From: Acidobacteriota bacterium
GTDB taxonomy: Bacteria; Acidobacteriota; Blastocatellia; Chloracidobacteriales; JADJPF01
Direction of reading: 5' to 3'
DNA length: 46,825 bases
Assembly (NCBI GenBank): GCA_016213785.1
Contig: JACQZQ010000014.1
Location: 1-46,825, forward strand
Within the stretch, counting starts at the first letter, position 1; every line of letters starts with the position of its first letter. The notes beneath the pieces were generated by a model. That model saw only the letters and a program-made list of their open reading frames with translations, ran no database searches and was not told the DNA's origin. Both the position numbers and the translations under genes were made by a program. Shown here one piece after another: positions 9,613 to 17,137 of this stretch.

Positions 9613-11109
9613 ATGCAATCATTGAATCTTAACTATTATTATGTGCTACCACATATAATTCTTTCTATAACAGGCATTATGTCTTTGCTCTTTGGTGCTT
9701 TTAATAAACAAGCTCACCGTGATTTAGTGTTTATTAATAGTGCTGGACTTATTACAGCAGGCGTGTCTACTTATCGCCTTTGGAATTTAGTCTCAAGTAA
9801 TGCTAAAGACGGGCCATTAACGGCATTTAGTGGAATGGTTGTTCTAGACCATATGAGTTTAGCTTTTATCTTTATCTTTCTAATTGTTGCTTTTCTTTCT
9901 ACTTTGCTTTCCTTAAACTTTTTAGAAGATGAAGATCAATCACCAGAAGAATTTAATTCGCTCTTACTATTTGCTACTGTAGGAATGATGTTAATGGCTT
10001 CTGCTGGTGATATGGTGATGGTATTTCTTGGTTTAGAAATAGCTTCAATTGCTACTTATGTACTAGCAGGATATCGCAAAACAGATTTAAGATCTAACGA
10101 ATCTGCTCTTAAATATTTTATTTTAGGATCTTTTTCAACAGCCTTTTTACTTTATGGAATGGCTTTAGTTTATGGTGCTACAGGTTCAACAAACCTAGAA
10201 ACTATTAGTAATGCTATTAAATCAGGCAATAATGCTATTACAGCCCAACCTATGGTAATGGAACTGCTTTATGTTGGAGCAGGAATGTTACTTGTAGGTT
10301 TTGGTTTTAAGATTTCAACAGCCCCTTTCCATGTTTGGACTCCTGATGTTTATCAAGGTGCACCAACCTCTGTAACTGCTTTTATGGCTACAGGCCCTAA
10401 AGCTGCTGCGTTTGTAGCATTCTTACGTATTTTTGTATTTACTTTTGCTGCTAGCTATTCTTTTCAACTACATACAACCTGGGTTAACTTACTACAGGTT
10501 TTAGCTATATTAACTATGATAATAGGTAATATAGTTGCGCTCTCACAAACGGATATTAAAAGAGTTTTAGCCTATTCTTCTATTGCACATGCTGGTTATG
10601 CATTAATTGGTTTTTTAGCTGATGATTGGATATCAGTTGCTTTTTATATGCTTACTTATTCTATAATGAATATAGGAGCTTTTGCTGTAGTATCTGTAAT
10701 GGCTGGTAAGGGAGATGAAAAAACTGAGCTAGAAAATTGGGCAGGAATGGGATTTAAGTCTCTAGGGCTTTCAATTGCTTTACTAGTCTTTATGCTTAGT
10801 ATGGCTGGGATGCCTTTAACAGGCGGATTTATGGGTAAGTTCTTCATCTTTAAGACAGCCTGGGATAAAGGTTTTCACATAATAGTTATTGTTGCTGTCC
10901 TTAATAGTGCTATTTCGGTTTATTACTATTTACGACCAATGGTAATGCTATTTTTTAGGGATGAGAATGAAACTAACCCTACACCTCTTATGTCTTGGAC
11001 AACTTATGTAACAATTTTACTTGCTTTAGCAGGTACATTTTATTTAGGAATAATGCCAGGGCGTTTATTTTCTCTATTAGAAGTAGCTAAAGATGTTTTA
11101 GTAAAATAA
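9613..11109 (+). CDS. nuoN: NADH-quinone oxidoreductase subunit N
   Basis: Third antiporter-like subunit of complex I (ND2 homologue), 498 residues. Typical blocks are VFLGLEIASIATYVLAGYRK near residue 135, KISTAPFHVWTPDVYQGAPT near 235, and KRVLAYSSIAHAGYALIG near 315. It is the last gene of the nuo run and is closed 2 bp later by a strong hairpin terminator. A GAGAGAG lies upstream of the ATG. Confidence 0.97.
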   Translation: MQSLNLNYYYVLPHIILSITGIMSLLFGAFNKQAHRDLVFINSAGLITAGVSTYRLWNLVSSNAKDGPLTAFSGMVVLDHMSLAFIFIFLIVAFLSTLLSLNFLEDEDQSPEEFNSLLLFATVGMMLMASAGDMVMVFLGLEIASIATYVLAGYRKTDLRSNESALKYFILGSFSTAFLLYGMALVYGATGSTNLETISNAIKSGNNAITAQPMVMELLYVGAGMLLVGFGFKISTAPFHVWTPDVYQGAPTSVTAFMATGPKAAAFVAFLRIFVFTFAASYSFQLHTTWVNLLQVLAILTMIIGNIVALSQTDIKRVLAYSSIAHAGYALIGFLADDWISVAFYMLTYSIMNIGAFAVVSVMAGKGDEKTELENWAGMGFKSLGLSIALLVFMLSMAGMPLTGGFMGKFFIFKTAWDKGFHIIVIVAVLNSAISVYYYLRPMVMLFFRDENETNPTPLMSWTTYVTILLALAGTFYLGIMPGRLFSLLEVAKDVLVK

Positions 11110-11154
11110 ATAACTAGGGCAGATTTATAAAGTCTGCCCTAGTTATTTATTTTT
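11108..11154. terminator. Strong bidirectional terminator between nuoN and the minus-strand cluster
   Basis: A perfect 16-bp stem (11108-11123 with 11133-11148) around a 9-base loop, followed by ATTTTT on the plus strand and flanked by A/T-rich sequence on the other side. It ends the nuo operon and can also stop the minus-strand genes that converge on it. Confidence 0.92.
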
Positions 11155-11178
11155 AAGTAAACCCAAAAGATCTACTAA

Positions 11179-11397
11179 TTATTCCTTCTTATTTTTCTTT
11201 TCTCTAAACCAAGTATGGACAAGCCCCATAACCATATGTAGTAGAATAATAAAAAGCCCCCAAATAAGTTCAGGAGAAAATATATTACTAGTTGATGACA
11301 TTTCTTCGCTAAGGCTTGGGCAGGCTAAAATAGAACTACTTAAGGTTAAAATAATAGTGAAAGTAAGAAGTGTTTTACTGATAAAACTTAGTTTCAT
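11179..11397 (-). CDS. Small exported/membrane protein
   Basis: Unrecognised 72-residue protein. The ATG at 11397 is preferred over an upstream in-frame ATG at 11430 because GGAGGGA lies 4 bases before it and because it then starts directly with a signal peptide (MKLSFISKTLLTF... to SSILAC). A cysteine follows the hydrophobic core, but the residues before it are only a poor lipobox. A second hydrophobic helix (ELIWGLFIILLHMVMGLV) is followed by a basic end (REKKNKKE), so the protein probably spans the inner membrane with its tail in the cytoplasm. Lies 3' of the TPR gene on the same strand. Confidence 0.55.
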   Translation of the reverse strand: MKLSFISKTLLTFTIILTLSSSILACPSLSEEMSSTSNIFSPELIWGLFIILLHMVMGLVHTWFREKKNKKE

Positions 11398-11440
11398 AAA
11401 TCCCTCCAAAAATCCTTCCAAACTACTCAATTTTTATTAA

Positions 11441-12121
11441 TCATAAATTCTCTAACATATCTTTAGCTACTTTTTTATCACGAGTATCTTCTTTTTCATG
11501 ATGGGGAGAAAGAGGTGCTTTAATAACCCATTGAAGGTGTTCACGAGCCTTTTCTTTATTTTTTAAGGATGTATAGACATCAGCTATGTAAATATGATTT
11601 AAGTAAAATTTTGGCCCATGTTTTAATGCTTTTAGCAGAAAATCTAGGGCTTTTTTATTATCTCCTCTTGAGATAGGCCAAGAAGGAAGTTGATTATAAA
11701 GTCTACCTAACACTCTTAATGGAGCGCCATAAAAATAGCTTTCATCAATTTCTAGAGCTTTGCGAGTATGTTTTTCAATAGGGTCAACTAAGCGCACTGC
11801 TTGCAGCATACCTTTTTCTCTACCAACTAAACCATAATTTACAGCTAACCAAAAATTAGATTCTAAAGAATCTTCATTAACCTCAACGCCTTTTTCCCCA
11901 TACTCAACGCCTTTTTCATAAATCTCAAGTCGGTCTATAGCCTTAGGGTCTTCTCCTTGCCAATAACAAATCTGTGATAATAAACCATATGCCCAATCGC
12001 AATCAGGATTTTTTGTAAGTAATTTTAATAGTATTGTTTCAGATTCTTTTAGGTTAGAAGCTTTTTCTTCTCTAAGGTTAATAAGTTTTAGTGCCTCGTC
12101 ATGAGTTTTTTGATTTTTCAT
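11441..12121 (-). CDS. TPR-repeat protein, TatT-like
   Basis: A 226-residue helical repeat protein without a signal peptide. TPR-like pairs are visible at about residues 23-55, 80-115 (FWLAVNYG pattern) and 155-205 (DNKKALDFLLKALKHGPKFYLNHIY). The block SYFYGAPLRVLGRLYNQLP resembles TPR proteins often annotated next to or as TRAP-transporter TatT components; no transporter genes are nearby, so I do not assign that function. An AGGA about 10 bases upstream supports the start. It is 7 bp downstream of the zinc-ribbon gene and probably shares its transcript. Confidence 0.6.
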   Translation of the reverse strand: MKNQKTHDEALKLINLREEKASNLKESETILLKLLTKNPDCDWAYGLLSQICYWQGEDPKAIDRLEIYEKGVEYGEKGVEVNEDSLESNFWLAVNYGLVGREKGMLQAVRLVDPIEKHTRKALEIDESYFYGAPLRVLGRLYNQLPSWPISRGDNKKALDFLLKALKHGPKFYLNHIYIADVYTSLKNKEKAREHLQWVIKAPLSPHHEKEDTRDKKVAKDMLENL

Positions 12122-12128
12122 AAGTTTT

Positions 12129-12491
12129 TTATCCTAAAAATAGCTTAATCCATTTCATAGTTATTGGTGCTAAAAATATTGCTACAGTAACAGAAAGAAA
12201 TAGCCAAATAAGATTAAATATAATACTACCTATAGACTTCATCTCTAAAATAGATAGCCCAAAAACAGTGCCAGAAAAAACAATTCCTATGATAAAGAAA
12301 AATACAGTAAGAAACAAAGTCATAGCTACTTTTATTCCTAGCGTTATTTTTTCTAGCTCAGGTGCCAAGACTCTTTCAGGAGTTTTTCCTATAGGATTGC
12401 CATCCATATCTATTAAGTTAGAATTACAATGATGACAATGATGGGCATCATCTTGTAGTAATTTTTTGCAAGAAGGACACTTTTTCATCAT
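12129..12491 (-). CDS. Zinc-ribbon membrane protein
   Basis: A 120-residue protein that begins with a zinc ribbon (CPSCKKLL...HCHHC, residues 5-22), followed by a linker and two transmembrane helices at about residues 53-75 and 88-110. Such proteins are common and of unknown role. Two consecutive ATG codons make the start 12491 or 12488; the Shine-Dalgarno is weak. It is first of three minus-strand genes. The 520-bp region upstream (12492-13011) is very AT-rich and shows no coding potential. Confidence 0.6.
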   Translation of the reverse strand: MMKKCPSCKKLLQDDAHHCHHCNSNLIDMDGNPIGKTPERVLAPELEKITLGIKVAMTLFLTVFFFIIGIVFSGTVFGLSILEMKSIGSIIFNLIWLFLSVTVAIFLAPITMKWIKLFLG

Positions 12492-13011
12492 GATTTAACG
12501 CCCTATTAATTTAGGAATAAGAGACAATTTAATCAATGGTTTTTGTTCTTAGATGGATTTATTGTTTAATTTTGTTTAGCTATTTTAGACTATAGTGCAT
12601 TAAAGGGCTAGTATTAATATCATTTTCTGTTTTAATAAAAACTTTGTGTTACCTAAGTTTATAGTGTAACAATTAGTGACATAAACTGATACTACAAATT
12701 TATAATTTATTGATTATATAGTAAGTTTAAGAAAGAATGTTACTAAAATATACATGGCTTTAGAATATTCTTATTTCTTTTATTAAATATTAAAAACTTT
12801 TCAAAAGTAACAGAAAGTAAAAGAAAGAAAAGGAAAGAAGGCTAAAATTAATAGGCTAAATTTTTAAATCAAGGGTTTTAAAAAAGGATTATTATAGACT
12901 TTTTAAGTTAACTTATTGATTATCAAAGAAATAGGATTTAGATAAAACTTAAGCCAGGTTTTTAAAAAGATTTAAGAATAGGGTTAACAACAAGGAATTT
13001 AATTAAGCTAT

Positions 13012-13149
13012 GGCATAGAGATTGCTCTAAGGAAAATTAGCCAGGACCTCCTCAAGTTTTTCCCACCGTTTTGAGGTTGGTACAGGTGATAAGCGCATCC
13101 TACTAATGCCTGAACTAAGTATGAGACTTAAGTTTCGGGCTATTTTTTT
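13012..13149 (+). ncRNA. Candidate structured RNA with its own terminator
   Basis: No protein is readable here, yet the segment is less AT-rich than its surroundings and folds well. The strand TCCTACTAATGCC (13098-13110) can pair with three upstream pieces: GGC (13012-13014), ATTAG (13036-13040) and AGGA (13043-13046). Between them are small hairpins AGAG/CTCT (13017-13028) and CCTCAA/TTGAGG (13050-13076). The 3' end is an intrinsic terminator with seven consecutive T. Nothing on the plus strand follows for 4 kb, so this is more like a stand-alone RNA than a leader. It does not match tmRNA, SRP RNA or RNase P signatures that I know. The 5' end is uncertain. Confidence 0.4.
13108..13149 (+). 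terminator. Terminator of the candidate RNA
   Basis: Stem GCCTGAACTAAGT (13108-13120) with ACTTAAGTTTCGGGC (13126-13140), two bulged bases, loop ATGAG, then TATTTTTTT. The T-run is only on the plus strand. The preceding plus-strand region has no gene, so the terminator implies an unannotated transcript. Its first three bases could also pair in the alternative fold of the candidate RNA. Confidence 0.8.
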
Positions 13150-13170
13150 GCCTAAAAGAAAAATTAAGGA

Positions 13171-14049
13171 TTATTTATCTTCTAAGAAAGTTTCTAAGAG
13201 TTTATCTAAATCTGCATCTTGGATTTCTTCAGTATCTTGGGTTTTTTCATTATTTTGTTGAGCTTTAGGTTTTTTTGATTTTTGATTTTTAGCAGGTTTT
13301 TTCTTTATCGGCTCAACATCATCCATTGTTAATGATGTACGCTTTTTCTTTTCAATAGTAATAGGGTTTATAAAAACTAAGGGAGAGTTTGATAAAGGGT
13401 CTTTAGATGCACTTTCAATAAATAAGCTACTATCAGAATTACTCTTAAGGTAGCCTTCTTTATTTTCTAAATTCGTTGGTTCTTGTTCTTTACTATCAGC
13501 TAGTTTAATTAGTTTAGAAAAAGCAATTCTTAATTCTTCCGTGTTTCTTAGATTAGCACTAGAAATAATTAAAAGTTCTTTTTGAAAGCTTTCAGGTTTA
13601 AATGTTACATCACAAGAATTTCTAAAAAATCTTTGAACACAGTTTCCCAAACTATCTTTACAACCTACAGTAATTACCATAGTACTACCTTTAGCAAATG
13701 CAGTGATTTTTGTAGGCTCAAGGTCTGTTAAAAAGACTTCTTCACGCGAAGCAGTACAAGAGGAATTTATTTGATATTGCTTATATAAAGTTAATTTACC
13801 TCTACTATTTATACTAATGCGATTAACTTCTGTATATTTGCTACTATTTTGAGCCGGATAGCTAGCAAGAGTGTTATTAATAATTTGTAACTGTTCTTCT
13901 AAAAGACTGTTTTGATTAGGATTAGGGTTTTGAGCGTTAATAGTAGATAGATTAAGCAAAAATATTGAGAATAGTAAGCTTATTAATAACGGTAAATTTT
14001 TTTTTCCTTGGCTAACTACTAAGCTACTAAAACTATTAAAATTACTCAT
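13171..14049 (-). CDS. Exported protein of unknown function
   Basis: Not recognised. A 292-residue protein with an N-terminal signal sequence (hydrophobic core near residues 19-36, ending NAQN). The middle has four cysteines (near 79, 129, 137 and 145) that could pair in the periplasm. The last 60 residues are very rich in Lys, Gln and acidic residues and look disordered. An AAGGA precedes the start. It lies 16 bp downstream of the large kinase gene on the same strand, so it is probably co-transcribed and may be its target or partner; that is inference. Confidence 0.5.
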   Translation of the reverse strand: MSNFNSFSSLVVSQGKKNLPLLISLLFSIFLLNLSTINAQNPNPNQNSLLEEQLQIINNTLASYPAQNSSKYTEVNRISINSRGKLTLYKQYQINSSCTASREEVFLTDLEPTKITAFAKGSTMVITVGCKDSLGNCVQRFFRNSCDVTFKPESFQKELLIISSANLRNTEELRIAFSKLIKLADSKEQEPTNLENKEGYLKSNSDSSLFIESASKDPLSNSPLVFINPITIEKKKRTSLTMDDVEPIKKKPAKNQKSKKPKAQQNNEKTQDTEEIQDADLDKLLETFLEDK

Positions 14050-14065
14050 AATGACATCCTTAATA

Positions 14066-16576
14066 TTACTTTAGGGGTTTAGTATGAATATCTGAGGTTG
14101 ATAGAATTTTTTCTGCATTATTTGAATTTCTAGTTGTAATAACAGTTTTATTATCAGTTATATCCGTAAATGAGTCAGGGCTATTAGAACGGTAAATGGA
14201 TAGAGCTATTGTTAGGGCAGTAAAATCACCTCGGAGTTTTTCAAAAATATCACGTAAGGGTTGCGTTCCATCAAATAATTCAACTACTTCTAATTCTTTT
14301 TCTTCAGCAATTATTATTTCAGGTAACTCTAGTTTTAATGAAGTCGAAAGGCTAGGAAAATTACTTATAATAGCTTTTTCCTCATCATAGAAATTTAATA
14401 TATGTGTTATTAGTTGATAAGAAGTAACCTCTACTACTTTTTCAGAACAAGGTATATCAGGTCTAAAATGCATCGTTCCATCACTCCAAAACATTACTCT
14501 GTAAAGTACTCCTAAGGGAGCAAGTTTATTTAGTTTAGCATTTACTATAATTCCGCCAACTAAAAAAATATTAGCTGTTTCAATACCTGATTTAATAGTT
14601 AAATTTCCTGTTTTACCAGATTTTTCTAGTTCTTGCAGCAGAGTAAGAAAAGAAACTTTATTTAGATTTTCTACTATTTGAGTATAGTGTTTATTTTGTA
14701 ATAAAAGTCTTTTTATACGTGTAGCTAAGTTATCTATATCTATAGGTTTAATCCAATAATCATCTACTCCTTCATTAAAAGCGGCATCAATTTCAACATC
14801 TTTTTTATTACTGCTAAGGCAAATATATGTAGTGTCTTTCATTAGGGGTATTTTTTGAAGCTGCCAATATAGATCACTTCCACTAGAATCAGGAAGTTCC
14901 ATATCAAAAATTATCATAGTAGGCCATAGACTCTTAGATAGGAGTAAGGCTTGTTCTGCTTTAGTAAGAATTCTAACCTGACAGCCTAATTTGCAAATAG
15001 CTTGAGCTATTTGAGCGCTAGTTTCTTGATTTGAGTCAACAATAAAAACAACTTGAGAGCAAAGATCTGTTTTTACTTGAGGGCGGCGCCGTCTCCAACT
15101 ACGGCGAGAATCATCACTAGATACAGGCCAAAGATCAGAAATCAAATGAAAGAGTTGTTGGCGATAATCAATTTCACCTTCCGTAGGCAGGATTTCTGCT
15201 ACTTTGCAGGCTTCTGTAATAAGTTCTTTAGATAGGTAATATTTTGTTAACCAGTAACATTGCTTATAAGCTAACTCAAATAGTTCTTGTTGACAAAAAA
15301 TATCTGCTAGTTTTGTTGCAATGGAAACTCGACTTTCTATGTCTACAATACTATAGATTTTCCAATAAATACTCACTGCTTTATCTAAGTTGCCAAATTG
15401 GTAAGAGAGGTCTGCTGCATTAAAAAATGCTTCTATTGCTTCTAAAACATAGCCTGTTTGTTGATAGATTTCAGCTATTTTTTCATACTGAGAAAAATCT
15501 TTAGGGTTTTTAATTATTGCTTTTTGAGCTTTATTTAAATCATAAGTATTTGATTGATCATTACTTTTAGAACTAAAATTTCTTTGGACAGCAAGAAGTT
15601 CAGCTTTAGCTGTAATAGGAGTGTATTTATTAATATTACGGCGTGCAAAATCTATAAGTATTGAAGATAGCTCATTTGCCATTTCTTGGACTGATTTAGG
15701 GCGATTACAAGGCTTTTTATCCAAAGCGCTTATAATTAAGTTTTCTAGTTTGGCAGGCATTTCATTAATAAGTTTACTTGGAGGGGTAGGAGGGTTTTTA
15801 ATATGGGCTTCAATAACTTCTAACGGATCATCACCTTGACAGGGAAGAGAACCGGTAAACATTTCATATAAAAGCACTCCTAGGCTATATATATCAGAAC
15901 GTTCATCAATATCTTCACCTAAACAAACTTCTGGAGACATATAACTAAAAGTACCTACTAACATATTAGGTGAAGTTAGTCTTCGTTGTCTGCCTTCTTC
16001 AGAACGCATTTTTACTAAACCAAAATCAACGACTTTCATTATGCTATTATTTAAAAGACCTTCAAACATAATATTTTCTGGTTTAATATCTCTATGCATT
16101 ACCCCAAAAGCATGTGCTGTAGAAAGAGCTTCACAAATTTGACGGGCTATTTCAACCCCAAATTCTAAACCACAAATAGGCCATCGCTTCATAAAATGCT
16201 TAAGATGAAAGCCTTTAATAAATTCCATTACTAAAAAAGCATAGCCGTTATTTGAAAACCCAAAATCATGTATTGAAACAATATTAGGGTGTTTTAATTT
16301 AGCAATAGCTAGGGCTTCACGTTCAAAACGCTCTCTAGCATTATTATTAGCAGTAAAATTAGGGCTAAGCACTTTAATCGCTACACTTCGTTGTAGGATT
16401 ATTTGATTAGCCTCATAAACTGTTCCCATTCCTCCTTCCCCTAAGCGTCTGTAAAATATATATTTATCATCTAATACTAGATCACCTTTAAGAGTAAACT
16501 CTAAAGTGTTACCATCAATGGGGCAAAGAGTAACATTATCACCATAGCATTTATTACAGGTCAGACATTCTTTCAT
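14066..16576 (-). CDS. Ser/Thr protein kinase with TPR, receiver and PATAN (DUF4388) domains
   Basis: Cytoplasmic multidomain signalling protein, 836 residues from ATG 16576 (a TTG codon lies immediately upstream). Order: a small Cys-rich knuckle (CLTCNKCYGDNVTLC, residues 4-18); a PknB-type kinase at about 40-310 with GEGGMGTVYEA, the AIKVL lysine, HRDIKPEN, DFGLV and SPE; TPR-like helices at about 355-470; a response-regulator receiver at about 510-630 with the phospho-acceptor Asp in IIFDMELPD and KPID; a PATAN/DUF4388 domain at about 645-720; and a helical C-terminus. No membrane segment. The kinase looks active. A receiver inside a Ser/Thr kinase links one- and two-component signalling. 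No clear Shine-Dalgarno is present; a large hairpin lies 8 bases upstream of the ATG. Confidence 0.85.
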   Translation of the reverse strand: MKECLTCNKCYGDNVTLCPIDGNTLEFTLKGDLVLDDKYIFYRRLGEGGMGTVYEANQIILQRSVAIKVLSPNFTANNNARERFEREALAIAKLKHPNIVSIHDFGFSNNGYAFLVMEFIKGFHLKHFMKRWPICGLEFGVEIARQICEALSTAHAFGVMHRDIKPENIMFEGLLNNSIMKVVDFGLVKMRSEEGRQRRLTSPNMLVGTFSYMSPEVCLGEDIDERSDIYSLGVLLYEMFTGSLPCQGDDPLEVIEAHIKNPPTPPSKLINEMPAKLENLIISALDKKPCNRPKSVQEMANELSSILIDFARRNINKYTPITAKAELLAVQRNFSSKSNDQSNTYDLNKAQKAIIKNPKDFSQYEKIAEIYQQTGYVLEAIEAFFNAADLSYQFGNLDKAVSIYWKIYSIVDIESRVSIATKLADIFCQQELFELAYKQCYWLTKYYLSKELITEACKVAEILPTEGEIDYRQQLFHLISDLWPVSSDDSRRSWRRRRPQVKTDLCSQVVFIVDSNQETSAQIAQAICKLGCQVRILTKAEQALLLSKSLWPTMIIFDMELPDSSGSDLYWQLQKIPLMKDTTYICLSSNKKDVEIDAAFNEGVDDYWIKPIDIDNLATRIKRLLLQNKHYTQIVENLNKVSFLTLLQELEKSGKTGNLTIKSGIETANIFLVGGIIVNAKLNKLAPLGVLYRVMFWSDGTMHFRPDIPCSEKVVEVTSYQLITHILNFYDEEKAIISNFPSLSTSLKLELPEIIIAEEKELEVVELFDGTQPLRDIFEKLRGDFTALTIALSIYRSNSPDSFTDITDNKTVITTRNSNNAEKILSTSDIHTKPLK

Positions 16577-16583
16577 CAATTTT

Positions 16584-16625
16584 CGGCAAATAAACCGCAG
16601 ACTAAAATCTACGGTTTATTTGCCG
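16584..16625 (-). promoter_or_regulatory. 18-bp hairpin directly upstream of the kinase start
   Basis: Arms 16584-16601 and 16608-16625 are inverted copies with one mismatch around a 6-base loop (CTAAAA). There is no T-run on either side, so it is not a usual terminator. On the minus-strand mRNA it ends 7 bases before the ATG, exactly where a Shine-Dalgarno would be expected but is missing. It could control translation of the kinase, or be a remnant of a small element. Slightly further upstream AGGAAGAA/TTCTTCCT (16651-16672) is followed on the minus strand by a T-rich tract and may be a weak terminator. Confidence 0.6.
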
Positions 16626-16864
16626 CCTCCAATGGAAAAAAGATAAAAGAGGAAGAAAAATTCTTCCTAGAAAACTAGTGAACTACTCCACAAATTTCTA
16701 CTTAGGATAACTCCTTTGTAGGTAATATTTGCCTCGACAAAGTTATTAGTCTATACATTTAGTAAGTGCTATCACTATATCCTTGTAGTTGTTTAAGCTA
16801 CTAGTTACAGAAGCTCTAAACTATCTAATTCCAAGATATATCTTGAAACTCTGCTAATAATGTA

Positions 16865-16961
16865 GATTAGTAGCATTTCTGGTACTAATCTTGGTCTGGT
16901 CACGCAAATTTGTTGGCTTTTACTCCAACAAGTTTTGGCTTAAAGGCCAAGGTAGGTGACT
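16865..16961. other. Multi-hairpin region between divergent kinase genes
   Basis: Four pairings follow one another: GATTAGTA/TACTAATC (16865-16890), GGTCAC/GTGACT (16898-16903 with 16956-16961), and enclosed by the latter TTGTTGG/CCAACAA (16910-16931) and TTGGC/GCCAA (16935-16950). The last three form a three-way junction of the size of small riboswitches. It contains ACGCAAA and GGTAGGT, words also seen in c-di-GMP-I riboswitches, but the GNRA hairpin and order of that family are not there. The strand is unknown. The gap has no coding potential. Confidence 0.35.
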
Positions 16962-16978
16962 CTAGTTCCCTAGTTTAG

Positions 16979-17007
16979 TTTTGTGATTTATTTAACGAGG
17001 ATATAAT
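16979..17007 (+). promoter_or_regulatory. Probable sigma-70-type promoter for the DUF4384 kinase
   Basis: A perfect TATAAT at 17002-17007 is preceded by TTTTGT with 17-bp spacing (or TTGTGA with 15 bp). It would start transcription about 125 bases before the ATG at 17138. Confidence 0.45.
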
Positions 17008-17137
17008 TGTGTGAGATAAATCTTTTTAACATAATCTTATTTAAGAAACAAGCTTTTAGCTGTTTATGAATAGTACTAAATAAGAAAATTTTTTAATAAA
17101 TAGATAAATGATATTTACTATGTAAGGAACGGTAAGG

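Noticed and set aside
13012-13149. SRP RNA, tmRNA, RNase P RNA or 6S RNA
   Set aside because: None of their signature words (such as the SRP GGAAGG loop or the tmRNA TTCGA arm) is present and the 3' end is a terminator hairpin instead of a closing stem.
16895-16965. c-di-GMP-I riboswitch
   Set aside because: ACGCAAA and GGTAGGT are present, but the GNRA-capped hairpin that should come before ACGCAAA is missing and two hairpins replace the single second arm.
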